This document shows positions 11,050-22,300 of a DNA stretch of 64,000 bases, one piece after another. Under the pieces are notes generated by a model. The model saw only the letters and a program-made list of their open reading frames with translations, was not told the DNA's origin and searched no databases. This DNA comes from Haematobia irritans (Eukaryota > Arthropoda > Insecta > Diptera > Muscidae). The stretch spans positions 57,106,066 to 57,170,065 of the forward strand of contig NC_134400.1 of the NCBI RefSeq assembly GCF_050003625.1, read 5' to 3'. Position numbers and translations under genes: made by a program. Numbering within the stretch: position 1 is the first letter of the stretch; each line of letters opens with the position of its first letter.

Positions 11050-11610
11050 GCTCTCCATACATCGATTGGTGTTTGTGGTCAGCGAGAAATTTTAGAAAAA
11101 AATTCAAATCTGGAGATGAGGCTGCAGTTTGCCGCCCAATTCAACCAAAGACGAGCAGAGGATGACTTATCATGGAAAATTTACACTTTTTGGAATCAAT
11201 ACTTTGGAATAGTGACTCGCACTTATCGGTGGCAATCACGTCCCGGCCGATGTAACAGTTTCCGCCTTCGCACAATATGGTCTTCAGGTGCCGCCGAGTT
11301 TACCACTAGATTCTCTTCTCATCGCCTGTCATCATACGACACAGAACTTTATCGGTTTTTTATACCTATTTTATATGTATATATAAGTGAATATGATTTG
11401 TTTATAATGCAAATGATTTGGAATAAAATAAATAAGGAAAAAGATACAAACGGTAATATGCGATTTGCTTTCCATAAACAAGCATCGAATATAAGTGCTT
11501 TCTATTTTTCAAAAAATCACGGACAATTCCGATCCTCGTTCGGTAAACCAAAAGCGCGAATAATTTTAACAATCAACCCAAAAACATTTTCAAAAATACC
11601 TTTACCGTAG
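11050..11610 (+). other. unassigned open frame, possible exon or pseudo-exon
   Basis: An open frame from about 11014 to 11610 has no upstream in-frame ATG; the first in-frame ATG is near 11110. Before it the frame reads a hydrophobic, signal-like stretch (WWFIFLHALHTSIG). The segment 11090-11345 is visibly richer in G and C than its flanks, unlike most of the window. Residues such as LEMRLQFAAQFNQRR and SGAAEFTT loosely recall ionotropic receptor amino-terminal domains, but I cannot support that assignment. The C-terminal 80 residues are AT-rich and look non-coding. It could be a host exon, a decayed gene fragment or chance. Confidence 0.25.
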
Positions 11611-12040
11611 CTGAATCGATTTTATGATGCTTATATAATTGTTGATTAATGTTTTCTCTATAACTTCCGAAAGAGTTTAAACTCATTTTAGATTAATGTT
11701 CGTATTCATATTTTATCTGACAATCATTTATTTGATTACAAACAAACAAAATTACAGCAAAATTTTGCTGAGACAGAAAAGTACTTCCAGATAATAGTGG
11801 ATAATTTTGTCTTTTGCCCTGCCGAAAACCCATTCGAAAGAACACACAGTCACTCGAAGTCACATGAATTTGGTTTTACAAAATTCGATTTGTTAGATAC
11901 ATTGATTATCAAAAAAAAAGTATTTTAAAATTTTTGGCCTGAGAATTCATTCAAATGTTAACAATGTTTTTGCTTTTTCCTTGACACATTTTGTATATGA
12001 TGGTTTATTTCTCGACAACAAAATGTAAAGTGACTTGCCT
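11611..12040. other. unassigned AT-rich stretch
   Basis: No open frame, inverted end or repeat match recognised between the open frame above and the SINE target duplication at 12041. Confidence 0.5.
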
Positions 12041-12054
12041 TTCGAAATTGAGGA

Positions 12055-12396
12055 GGGAGCCACAGTGGTGCAATGTTTAGCATGCCCACCTTGCATACAC
12101 AAGGTCGTGGGTTCGATTCCTGCTTCGACCGAACACCAAAAAGTTTTTCAGCGGTGGATTATCCCACCTCAGTAATGCTGGTGACATTTCTGAGGGTTTC
12201 AAAGCTTCTCTAAGTGGTTTCACTGCAATGTGGAACGCCGTTCGGACTCGGCTATAAAAAGGACGTCCCTTGTTATTGAGCTTAACATGGAATCGGGTAG
12301 CACTCAGTGATAAGAGAGAAGTTCACCAATGTGGTATCACAATGGACTGAATAGTCTAAGTGAGCCTGATACATCGGGCTGCCACATAACCTAACC
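12055..12396 (+). mobile_element. tRNA-derived SINE, copy 2, with 14 bp target duplication
   Basis: A full-length copy with tRNA-like head, body and 3' end CATAACCTAACCT. It is flanked by a perfect 14 bp duplication, TTCGAAATTGAGGA, at 12041-12054 and 12397-12410. This shows insertion by target-primed reverse transcription. The A box has a base change (AATGTTTAGC), so this copy may be a weaker promoter. Confidence 0.92.
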
Positions 12397-12410
12397 TTCG
12401 AAATTGAGGA

Positions 12411-13433
12411 ACCAAACTCAATTTTATTTCGTTTGGAATTCGAAAGAAAGCTTTCGTTCGATATACTGGGACAGGACATTAGTGTCCCGCTCTATTTTAG
12501 ATATTGCTTACTTGTTTTATGGGTAAAAATTCTTATTTTCACAAAATATATTTGTTTTTCGGGTGGCACTACACACTGACAGACATAGGCAGATAAGGAA
12601 GAATGATACCCTTTCAATCGTTCACAGAAAAAATGTGACTCCATAAAGTGTAGTTCGTTGTTAAAATCTGAGTCTATCTAACCATGTATGTGAGTTCATT
12701 AAACCGACAAGCTAACGTTGAAATGAATACAGGTATCGTGATTTTACATAAAGACTTTCGTTTTGTTATTCGTCGCCAGATATTGAAAATAGACCATTTG
12801 GAAGGAGGTATATTGAGCATCGTGAAGGCTTTTGGTATCACGATCCATCTGAAATTCGGTATTCACCCCCAAGCATTTAAGAAGTGGTTCACATCGGTTC
12901 ACCAGCTCGTTCCATATTTGACTTTTTTAGTCTCCTGGAGGTTTGTTTGTGTTGGCCCATAATTAGATACATGTATGGACTGATTTCCAGATTTATATTT
13001 TTAGCGTCCTGAAGGCATATCTTTAAAATTCAAAGCAACCATCTAAAATTATAATTGTTCTTTATTTTTCATGAGAGCCACTCATCGTCTTTCATAACAA
13101 ACAAATACATATGCGATGGAATACTGATTTCTATGTGAGTACGTTGTATACATAGAAATAGAAATGACATTTAAAAAGTCAGAGCCGGCATATTTAGAGC
13201 GGAAGAAAAGTGAAGAATGCAAAAAAATATGGCAACACCATTCACTACTTTATATAACGAGTAATATGAGGACATGACCTCAAACGAAGCAATATACTGA
13301 TTTTAAGACCTCAAACAATGCAATACATAGTTAAACCGCTTTTGTAAGGTTTTTTGGAAAAGAAAAACTTTAAAACCAAGAGGGATGGCATTGGAATGAA
13401 GTAATTATTTTAAATATCTATTATAAATTAAAA
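12411..13433. other. unassigned stretch
   Basis: A 92-codon frame (12684-12962, plus) is present but has no recognisable domain, no clear codon bias and no splice context. Nothing else identified in this ~1 kb. Confidence 0.45.
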
Positions 13434-13533
13434 ACAAGTAAGTAAAGTAGAAAGTCGGGCGGGGCCGACTATATCATACCCTAAACCACCATTACAGAAT
13501 TAGTAATCATAAGCATTTGTGGGGTAACATATA
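13434..13533 (+). mobile_element. family B 5' end fragment
   Basis: ACAAGTAAGTAAAG, the hairpin AGTCGGGCGGGGCCGACT and a TATACC-like stretch are seen, then it stops at element F. A mirror copy of the same truncated fragment lies at 44466-44562. Confidence 0.6.
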
Positions 13534-14080
13534 CACGCTCACAAAAAATCGCTTCTGTAACATATACTCCCAAACATATTTTGCTTCAAGCATATACATT
13601 TTTGGGTATTGCCCAAACATTTATATGTTTGATCTCTTCCAATATATAATATGTTTGAAAGCATATTGGTCTAAACAATATATGTTTGGGTAGTTTAAGT
13701 TCCAAACATTTTGTATTTTTGCATCCAAAGTCAATAATGTTGTCTTCCAAAAAACAATATGTTATTATGTGAACATATAATATGTTTGGAAGCATTTTGC
13801 ACCCAAAAATATTATATGCTTAAAAAAAATTCTCCCAAACAATATTGTGCTCAAAATTTTATTTATTTATTTATATATTTACAATCATAATGAATTATGA
13901 AAATAAACAGGTAATATAGGTGCTAACAACATAGGTTTTCGACCTGAATGCTCAAAATTTTGTTTCTGCCCAATTGTATATTCCCCCACATCTTTCTCAC
14001 TTCCACGAGATTTTTTAGTTCTTAGCACCTTTTTCTGTAATACAAACATTGTAGAAGAAATTATTCAATTGTATGATTTT
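13534..14080 (-). mobile_element. element F copy 1 (partial)
   Basis: Matches the right ~550 bp of the full copies at 15272-16241 and 45387-46365, in reverse. It begins CACGCTCACAAAAAATCGC and contains many ACATATAATATGTTTGG palindromes. The other end is replaced by the family B element at 14081. Confidence 0.65.
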
Positions 14081-16434
14081 TTTTATACCCTGCGCCATAC
14101 TGTGGAACAGGGTATTATAAGTTAGTGCATATGTTTGTAACACCCAGAAGGAGACGAGATAGACACATGGTGTCTTTGGCAATAATGCTCAAGGTGGGTC
14201 CCTGAGTCGATATAACCATGTCCGTCTGTCCGTCTGTCCGTCCGTCCGTCCGTCTGTCTGTGAACACATTTGTGTGATCAAAGTCTAGGTCGCAATTGAA
14301 GCCCAATCGCCTTCAAATGTGGCACATGTTCCTAATTTGGGTCAGAATAGAACCCTATTGATTTTGGAAGAAATCGGTTCAGATTTAGATATAGCTCCCA
14401 TATATATCTTTCGCCCGATATGCACTAATATGGACCCAGCAGCCAGAGTTTTGGCCGAATTTGGTTGAAATTTTGCACTAGGAGTACAATTAGTAGTATA
14501 GTTAAGTGTGCAAAATTTGATTGAAATCGGTTCAGATTTAGATATAGCTCCAATATATATCTTTCGCCCGATATGAACTTATATGGCCCCAGAAGCCAGA
14601 TTTTTGGCCAAATTTGGTTGAAATTTTGCACTAGGAGTACAATTAGTAGTATAGTCAAGTGTGCAAAATTTTGATTGAAATCGGTTCAGATTTAGATATA
14701 GCTCCCATATATATCTTTCGCCCGATATGGACTAATATGGTCCTAAAAGCCAGAGTTTTGGCCCAATTTGGTTGAAATTTTGCACAGGGAGTAGATTTAG
14801 CATTGTAGCTATGCGTGCTAAATTTGGTTGAAATCGATTCAGATTTAGATATAGCTCCCATATATATCTTTCGCCCGATATGCACTTACATGGACCCAGA
14901 AGCCAGAGTTTTATCCCGATTAGCTTGAAATTTTGCACAAGGAGTACAATTGGTAGTATAGTCATGTGTGCTAAATTTGATTGAAATCGGTTCAGATTTA
15001 GATATAGCTCCCATATATATGTTTTTCTGATTTCGACAAAAATGGTCAAAATAGCAACATTTTTCTTGTAAAATCGCCACTGCTTAGTCGAAAAGTTGTA
15101 AAAATGACTCTAATTTTTCTAAACTTCTAATACATATATATCGAGCGATAAATCATAAATAAACTTTTGCGAAGTTTCCTTAAAATTGCTTCAGATTTAA
15201 ATGTTTCCCATATTTTTTTACTAACATTGTGTTCCACCCTAGTCCATTAGCCGACTTAAATTTTGAGTCTACACGGATGAAAAAGACTGTTTTTCATATG
15301 TTTGGCTATAAACATTATATGTTTGGAACACAAATTTTTAAACACAATATTTTTGAGTGCAAGCATATAATGTTCATAAACTAGCATAACATGTTTGGGA
15401 CATATATGTTAATATGTTGGAACATATTATGTTTGGGACATAAAATGTTTGTAAATATAATATGCTTGGATGCAAACATATATTAATTTAGAAATAGCCT
15501 ATAAACATATATGTGTTTAGTAGCTAGGAGCGCTATTTAACAGGGAGCGATATTGAATTAAGTTGGTGGTTGTTGCTTGTTATTACAAAATTAACATTTT
15601 ATTTTTCCTTGGGCAATTGATCAGCTACTTCTTTGATCCTTACAAACTGTGTGGTCCGCTGTTCGAATCCCCGTCCGGCAAAAGGTAAAATTAAAATTAA
15701 AAAAAAATGAATAATTTCTTCTACAATGTTTGTATTACAGAAAAAGGTGCTAAGAACTAAAAAATCTCGTGGAAGTGAGAAAGATGTGGGGGAATATACA
15801 ATTGGGCAGAAAATAAATTTTGAGCATTCAGGTCGAAAACCTATGTTGTTAACACCTATATTACCTGTTTATTTTCATAATTCATTATGATTGTAAATAT
15901 ATAAATAAATAAATAAAAATTTGAGCACAATATTGTTTGGGAGAATTTTTTTTAAGCATATAATATTTTTGGGTGCAAAATGCTTCCAAACATATTATAT
16001 GGTCACATAATAACATATTGTTTTTTGGAAGACAACATTATTGAATTTGGATGCAAAAATACAAAATGTTTGGAACTTAAACTACCCAAACATATATTGT
16101 TTAGACCAATATGCTTTCAAACATATTATATATTGGAAGAGATCAAACATATAAATGTTTGGGCAATACCCAAAAATGTATATGCTTGAAGCAAAATATG
16201 TTTGGGAGTATATGTTACAGAAGCGATTTTTTGTGAGCGTGTATAGATTTTGTAAAAGTCTATCAAATTCTGTCCAAATCGAGTGATATTTAAATGTATG
16301 TATTTGGGACAAACCTTTATATATAGCACCCAACACATTTGACAGATGTGATATGGTATCGAAAATTTAGATCTATAAAGTGGTGCAGGATATAATATAG
16401 TCGGCCCCGCCCGACTTTAGACTTTCCTTACTTG
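14081..16434 (-). mobile_element. DINE-1/Helentron-like element, family B, copy 2
   Basis: Read on the minus strand it runs from the ACAAGTAAGG hairpin end (16434) to the GGGTATA hairpin end (14081), with a GTCY microsatellite at 14221-14260 and about five 153 bp repeats (14380-15010). It is split by element F at 15272-16241. The target was TA inside the 5' module. Confidence 0.7.
15272..16241 (+). mobile_element. element F copy 2, TA target duplication
   Basis: The ends read CACGGATGAAAAAGACTG and TTTTTTGTGAGCGTG. The flanks are TA at 15270-15271 and 16242-16243; removing the element and one TA restores the family B sequence GAGTCTATAGATTTTG seen nearby. It contains a tRNA-like remnant (about 15650-15690) and repeated ACATATTATATG palindromes. 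No transposase, so it is non-autonomous. Confidence 0.75.
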
Positions 16435-16570
16435 TTTTTTACTAACATTGTGTTCCACCCTAGTGCATTAGCCGACTTAAATTTTGAGTGTATAGATTTT
16501 GGAGAAGCCTATCAAATTCTGTCCAGATCGAGTGATACTTAAATGTGTGCATTTGGGACAAAACTTTATA

Positions 16571-17503
16571 AAGGGTGATTTGTTAAGAGCTTGATAACTT
16601 TTTTTTTTAAAAAAACGCATAAAATTTGCAAAATCTCATCGGTTCTTTATTTGAAACGTTAGATTGGTCCATGACATTTACTTTTTGAAGATAATTTCAT
16701 TTAAATGTTGACCGCGGCTGCGTCTTAGGTGGTCCATTCGGAAAGTCCAATTTTGGGCAACTTTTTCGAGCATTTCGGCCGGAATAGCCCGAATTTCTTC
16801 GGAAATGTTGTCTTCCAAAGCTGGAATAGTTGCTGGCTTATTTCTGTAGACTTTAGACTTGACGTAGCCCCACAAAAAATAGTCTAAAGGCGTCAAATCG
16901 CATGATCTTGGTGGCCAACTTACAGGTCCATTTCTTGAGATGAATTGTTCTCCGAAGTTTTCCCTCAAAATGGCCATAGAATCGCGAGCTGTGTGGCATG
17001 TAGCGCCATCTTGTTGAAACCACATGTCAACCAAGTTCAGTTCTTCCATTTTTGGCAACAAAAAGTTTGTTAGCATCGAACGATAGCGATCGCCATTCAC
17101 CGTAACGTTGCGTCCAACAGCATCTTTGAAAAAATACGGTCCAATGATTCCACCAGCGTACAAACCACACCAAACAGTGCATTTTTCGGGATGCATGGGC
17201 AGTTCTTGAACGGCTTCTGGTTGCTCTTCACTCCAAATGCGGCAATTTTGCTTATTTACGTAGCCATTCAACCAGAAATGAGCCTCATCGCTGAACAAAA
17301 TTTGTCGATAAAAAAGCGGATTTTCTGCCAACTTTTCTAGGGCCCATTCACTGAAAATTCGACGTTGTGGCAGATCGTAAGTCTATTCATGATGAAATGT
17401 CAAAGCATACTGAGCATCTTTCTCTTTGACACCATGTCTGAAATCCCACGTGATCTGTCAAATACTAATGCATGAAAATCCTAACCTCAAAAGAATCACC
17501 CTT
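16571..17503 (-). mobile_element. N-truncated mariner-like element, copy 1
   Basis: Inverted ends AAGGGTGATT with TA at 16569-16570 and 17504-17505. About 933 bp. It encodes the same shortened transposase as copies 2 and 3 but with a different short sequence near the start codon. Confidence 0.85.
16678..17391 (-). pseudogene. shortened Tc1/mariner transposase, copy 1 (start region out of frame)
   Basis: From codon MAENPLFYRQ on, the frame matches the 237-residue protein at 21410. It keeps the three acidic residues of the DDE/D catalytic core: SDEAHFW, FQQDGATCHTA and RSCDLTPLDY. Near 17375 it reads GATCTGCC where the other copies read TAACGAGCC, one base shorter, so the ATG used in copies 2 and 3 is out of frame here and runs into a stop. 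The DNA-binding N-terminal part found in full-length Tc1/mariner transposases is absent. Confidence 0.8.
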
Positions 17504-17591
17504 TATATAGCCCCAAAGACATATGACGGATGTGATATGGTATCGAAAAAAATCATATAGTCGGCCCCGCCCGACTTTAGACTTTCCTTTC

Positions 17592-18073
17592 TTTTTTTTA
17601 CTAACATTGTGTTCCACCCTAGTGCATTAGCCGACTTAAATTTTTAGTCTATAGATTTTGTCCAGATCGAGTGATATTTAAATGTATGTATTTGGGACAA
17701 ACCTTTATGTATAACACCCAACATATTTGACGGATGTGATACGGTATCGAAAATTTAGATCTACAAGGTAGTGCAGGGTATAATATAGTCGGCCCCGCCC
17801 GACTTTAGACTTTCCTTACTTGTTTTTTACTAACATTGTGTTCCACCCTAGTCCATTAGCCGACTTAAATTTTGAGTCTATAGATTTTGTAAAAGTCTAT
17901 CAAATTCTGTCCAAATCGAGTGATATTTAAATGTATATATTTGGGACAAACCTTTATATATAGCACCCAACACATTTGGCCGATGTGATATGGTATCGTA
18001 AATTTAGATCTATAAAGTGGTGCAGGGTATAATATAGTCGGCCCCGCCCGACTTTAGACTTTCCTTACTTGTT
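17592..18073 (-). mobile_element. family B 5' modules, tandem units 3 and 4
   Basis: Two more head-to-tail 5' modules with junctions near 17591 and 17825. Each goes from the ACAAGTAAGG hairpin end to GTTAGTAAAAAA, 230-250 bp. None has a 3' module. Confidence 0.7.
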
Positions 18074-18081
18074 TATTTTAA

Positions 18082-18113
18082 TTTTACCTTTTGCCGGACG
18101 GGGATTCGAACAG
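18082..18113 (-). repeat. tRNA-like block 2 remnant
   Basis: The minus strand carries TTCGAATCCCCGTCCGGCAA, the B-box half of the block at 31423-31494, with no A-box half. Confidence 0.5.
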
Positions 18114-19998
18114 AACAAAAATGGTTCTAAGTACTTTATTATCTTAAAACATGAATATGCAAAGTATATAACTTAGAATATAAATTTGTATTACGACCAA
18201 GGTTGCCGCAGTTGGTAGAATTCTACCCAAATTAGTACTCTTTTTTGTTAAATCTTTATAAAAATAAAACTTTGGAAGAAGTTTCTATAAACAAATTTTT
18301 GTGAGAAATTTTTCTATAGAAATAAAATTTTGACAATAAATTCTATAGAAATAAAATTTTGAGAAAAAATTCCACAGAAATAAAATTTTGAGAAAATTTT
18401 TTATAGAAATAATATTTTGAAAAAAATTTCTATAGAAATACAACTTTGACAAAATGTTCAATATAATTAAAATGTTGACAAAATTTTCTACAGGAATAAA
18501 GTTTACCACACATTGTTAAAGATCAAGCCTTTCCGGCCTATAATTTCCTCCTCTAGAGCCACCACAATGTAAAAATTATTACAAATTGTGTTGAGTGAAA
18601 ATGTCCTACTTTGTGGCCCTTCGTCCCTACAAGACGCTAAATATTAGAAAAACCTTACATATAGGGAATTTCCCCTACTTCTAGCAACACTGGCTGTGTT
18701 GATATTGGGCGTACGGAGTTAGTATGCCACTAATATTGAACCCATTATTAAAAAAGAGAAAATCGTTAAATTAGTGTGGGTAATAAATAAAAATTTGTAA
18801 AAATCGAGCAATATTCTTATGTAAGAGCTACAAGTACGTATAAGTACGATCGGCTAGTACATCAAAATTTGAAATTTGAGTAACATTGGTTAATAAATAA
18901 GAGTACTATGGCCAAATTTGGGAAAATCGAGTGATGCATATATATGGAAGCTATATCTAAATCTGAACCAATTTGCATAATATTTTGCGGGTTTGATTGA
19001 TACCACAAAAGGTTACCTTGTGCAAGATTTGAGAAAGATCAGTTACGAAATGAGGCCTGTATGGTCAAACATAAGGTTATAAGGGCGAATTTTTCAAAAT
19101 CGGGCGATACATATATGGGAGCTATATCTAAATTTGAACTGATTTCTATGAAATTTTGCACATATAGTTAGTACTATAGAGGACTGGATCTAGCCAACTT
19201 TTAGTAAGATCGGTTAATAAATGTGGGTTCTATGGCCAAATTTGGGAAAATCGGGCTATACATATATATGGGAGCTATATCAAAATCTTAACCGATTTCA
19301 ATGACTTTTTGCACATATAGTTAGTGCTATAGAAGACTACATTTAGCCAAATTTGGGTAACATCAGTCGATAAATAAGGGTTTTATGGCCAAATTTAGAA
19401 AAATAGGGCGGTACATATATATGGGAGCTATAGCTAAATCTGAACCGATTTCGATGATTTTTTGCACATATAGTTAGTGCTATGGAAGATTATATTTAGC
19501 CAACTATGAGTAAGATCGGTTGATAAGTAAAGGGTTTGTGGCCAAATTTGGGAAAATCGGGCGATACATATATATGAGAGCTATATCTAAATCTGAACCG
19601 ATTTGGATGAAATTTTGCAGACTTGAAGGGCGATGGAAAAGATTACCTTTTGCCAAATTTGGTGACGATCCGTTTGAAAAAACGCGCAACGTGACCCCAT
19701 TTGTCGAAATCGGGCGATACATATATATGGGAGCTATATCTAAATTTGATCCGATTTCTGTCCAAAAAACTCCCTGTACCAAATTTCATCAAAATCGGTT
19801 AATAATTGCGACCGGAATCCTGTGAACAACAAATAAATGGACGGACGGACGGACACCAAGCGCTAGATCGACTCAGGAAGTGATTCTGATTCGATCGGTA
19901 TATATTTTATGGGGTCTAAAATCAATATTTCTGGTAGGCACATATTTTGGCAGATCAAACTTATTATACCCTGACCACTATGTGGTTTAGGGTATAAA
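18114..19998 (+). mobile_element. DINE-1/Helentron-like element, family C, unit 1
   Basis: Holds a 14 bp palindrome-like GGTAGAATTCTACC near 18214, the 29 bp minisatellite (18255-18505), about five 153 bp repeats (18930-19740), a GACG tract (19839-19854) and a 3' hairpin CCACTATGTGG with GGGTATAAAA. The same sequence lies in reverse at 40088-41960. Its 3' end runs straight into a second unit starting at AGAGAAAATCG. Confidence 0.7.
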
Positions 19999-21296
19999 AA
20001 AGAGAAAATCGTTAAATTAATGTGGGTAATAAATAAAAATTTGTAAAAATCGAGCAATATTCTTATGTAAGAGCTACAAGTACCTATAAGTACGATCGGC
20101 TAGTACATCAAAATTTGAAATTTGAGTAACATTGGCAGCGTTGCCAGAATTGTTTCACCAAAAACCGCTAGATTTGCCCAAAAAAATAGCTAAAAAAAGC
20201 TAAAAAATGCTAAAAAAATAGCTAGAAAAAAAGTTAAATTTTTTGTATCAAAAGTCACATTTTTGATTGAAATTTAACAAACTTAAAGGCTTTATTTCAC
20301 TTACAATGCATATTATTTTCATTTTAATTCCACTTCTGTGAGACTGTAACAATATCTAAGGCATATTAGCTCTGTTTGCGTATTCGATACATTTTGATTA
20401 CTATCACAAATTTTTACCTTCCCAACACCTCTATTTTATTTACTTGTTATTTTAAAGTATTAAATGAGCTAAGCATGCTTTGGATTTGGTAAAAAAATGA
20501 TTTGTAATTTTTTTAAATAAAATTTTAGTTTGGTTTTGAAATTGTGAAAAATTCGAAATACATTACTTTTATTTAAATTGTAGAAAATACCTATAGTTTA
20601 CATTTCCCAGTAAAAACATTTTCCTTTTCTTCATGAGCTTTCAAAGTGCTTTAAAAACGTGCTAACGCCAACTTAAATTTCCAAATTCAGACACGACTTC
20701 AAGTAGAAATTATTGTATATATACGTTTTTAAAATAAAGTGTTGAAAAACATCTTCTATTTTTGAACGCTATTTTGGTTTGTGGTTAAGATGCAAAAACT
20801 CCTCACATTTAAAGACTATTTCATTAATTCTTCTTTCTTTCATGAAAACATACCCATTTTTAAGTTGAATCACTTAATTATAAGGACAAAACGACTTTAT
20901 CGTCTTTTGGACAAGGAAAACAGTTTATATAGAAGAAATTCACAAATGCTATTATAACCAAAATTCGCGTTCGTATTTTAAGGAGACGACAATATTTTTT
21001 CAGTGCACAAAGCTATTCACATCTACTATTTTAATTTAGTAATATCGTAATAAATTTAGAATATTATAATAACATGAAAAGGATAAACGAGTCAAATGAT
21101 AATATTCCCAATAATTTACTGGCAGTTTATCTAACAAATTTGTATGGTAATAGTAGATTTAAAGTTTACGATAGCTTTTATGTATATAATGAAAAAACTT
21201 TACAACAAGGTGTATTTGCTACAAAAATGCCCGCATAATGGCTGGACTCATTATTAATGTTTCAACTGAGCTTTGAAATATGTGGAAACCCTTATA

Positions 21297-22230
21297 AAGG
21301 GTGATTCTTTTGAGGTTAGGATTTTCATGCATTAGTATTTGACAGATCACGTGGGATTTCAGACATGGTGTCAAAGAGAAAGATGTTCAGTATGCTTTGA
21401 CATTTCATCATGAATAGACTTACTAACGAGCCACAACGTCGAATTTTCAGTGAATGGGCCCTAGAAAAGTTGGCAGAAAATCCGCTTTTTTATCGACAAA
21501 TTTTGTTCAGCGATGAGGCTCATTTCTGGTTGAATGGCTACGTAAATAAGCAAAATTGCCGCATTTGGAGTGAAGAGCAACCAGAAGCCGTTCAAGAACT
21601 GCCCATGCATCCCGAAAAATGCACTGTTTGGTGTGGTTTGTACGCTGGTGGAATCATTGGACCGTATTTTTTCAAAGATGCTGTTGGACGCAACGTTACG
21701 GTGAATGGCGATCGCTATCGTTCGATGCTAACAAACTTTTTGTTGCCAAAAATGGAAGAACTGAACTTGGTTGACATGTGGTTTCAACAAGATGGCGCTA
21801 CATGCCACACAGCTCGCGATTCTATGGCCATTTTGAGGGAAAACTTCGGAGAACAATTCATCTCAAGAAATGGACCGGTAAGTTGGCCACCAAGATCATG
21901 CGATTTGACGCCTTTAGACTATTTTTTGTGGGGCTACGTCAAGTCTAAAGTCTACAGAAATAAGCCAGCAACTATTCCAGCTTTGGAAGACAACATTTCC
22001 GAAGAAATTCGGGCTATTCCGGCCGAAATGCTCGAAAAAGTTGCCCAAAATTGGACTTTCCGAATGGACCACCTAAGACGCAGCCGCGGTCAACATTTAA
22101 ATGAAATTATCTTCAAAAAATAAATGTCATGGACCAATCTAACGTTTCAAATAAAGAACCGATGAGATTTTGCAAATTTTATGCGTTTTTTTTTTTAAAA
22201 AAGTTATCAAGCTCTTAACAAATCACCCTT
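21297..22230 (+). mobile_element. N-truncated mariner-like element, copy 2
   Basis: Inverted ends AAGGGTGATT and AATCACCCTT, with TA at 21295-21296 and 22231-22232. About 934 bp. It sits inside the hAT-like element and is nearly identical to the copies at 16571 and 38398. Confidence 0.9.
21410..22123 (+). CDS. N-terminally shortened Tc1/mariner-type transposase (237 aa)
   Basis: The protein keeps the catalytic domain of a Tc1/mariner cut-and-paste transposase: Asp35 in FSDEAHFW, Asp128 in FQQDGATCHTA and Asp165 in RSCDLTPLDYFLW, with 36 residues between the last two (41 if Asp170 were the third ligand). Full-length relatives have about 340 residues; the paired helix-turn-helix that binds the inverted repeats is missing. 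The start ATG at 21410 lies in a sequence shared by all copies, but only copies 2 and 3 have the frame that makes it usable. It could therefore make a stable catalytic fragment, but DNA binding in cis is doubtful. Likely moved by a full-length enzyme elsewhere in the genome. Confidence 0.85.
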   Translation: MNRLTNEPQRRIFSEWALEKLAENPLFYRQILFSDEAHFWLNGYVNKQNCRIWSEEQPEAVQELPMHPEKCTVWCGLYAGGIIGPYFFKDAVGRNVTVNGDRYRSMLTNFLLPKMEELNLVDMWFQQDGATCHTARDSMAILRENFGEQFISRNGPVSWPPRSCDLTPLDYFLWGYVKSKVYRNKPATIPALEDNISEEIRAIPAEMLEKVAQNWTFRMDHLRRSRGQHLNEIIFKK

Positions 22231-22300
22231 TACTTGCAGCAAGGCTTAGATAAAAAAGCCGACTTATCCATATTTCAATAGAAACATGTCGAAAATAAAA

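Larger units (their letters stand above)
16435..17591 (-). mobile_element. family B 5' module, tandem unit 2, split by mariner-like copy 1
   Basis: Contains only the 5' module (hairpin end to GTTAGTAAAAAA) joined head-to-tail to the module at 16434. The mariner-like element at 16571-17503 interrupts it; without it the unit is about 220 bp. Confidence 0.7.

Noticed and set aside
11014..11610. confident receptor gene
   Set aside because: The resemblance to ionotropic receptor amino-terminal domains rests on a few residues and would need frameshifts; the frame opens with TTG, not ATG.
12684..12962. 92-codon frame as gene
   Set aside because: Starts with ATG, but there is no domain, no repeat across the window and no splice or promoter support.
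21410..22123. DD41D (rosa-type) mariner
   Set aside because: The spacing would be 41 only if Asp170 (PLD) were used. Alignment with the mariner SPD motif points to Asp165, giving 36. I left the family open.
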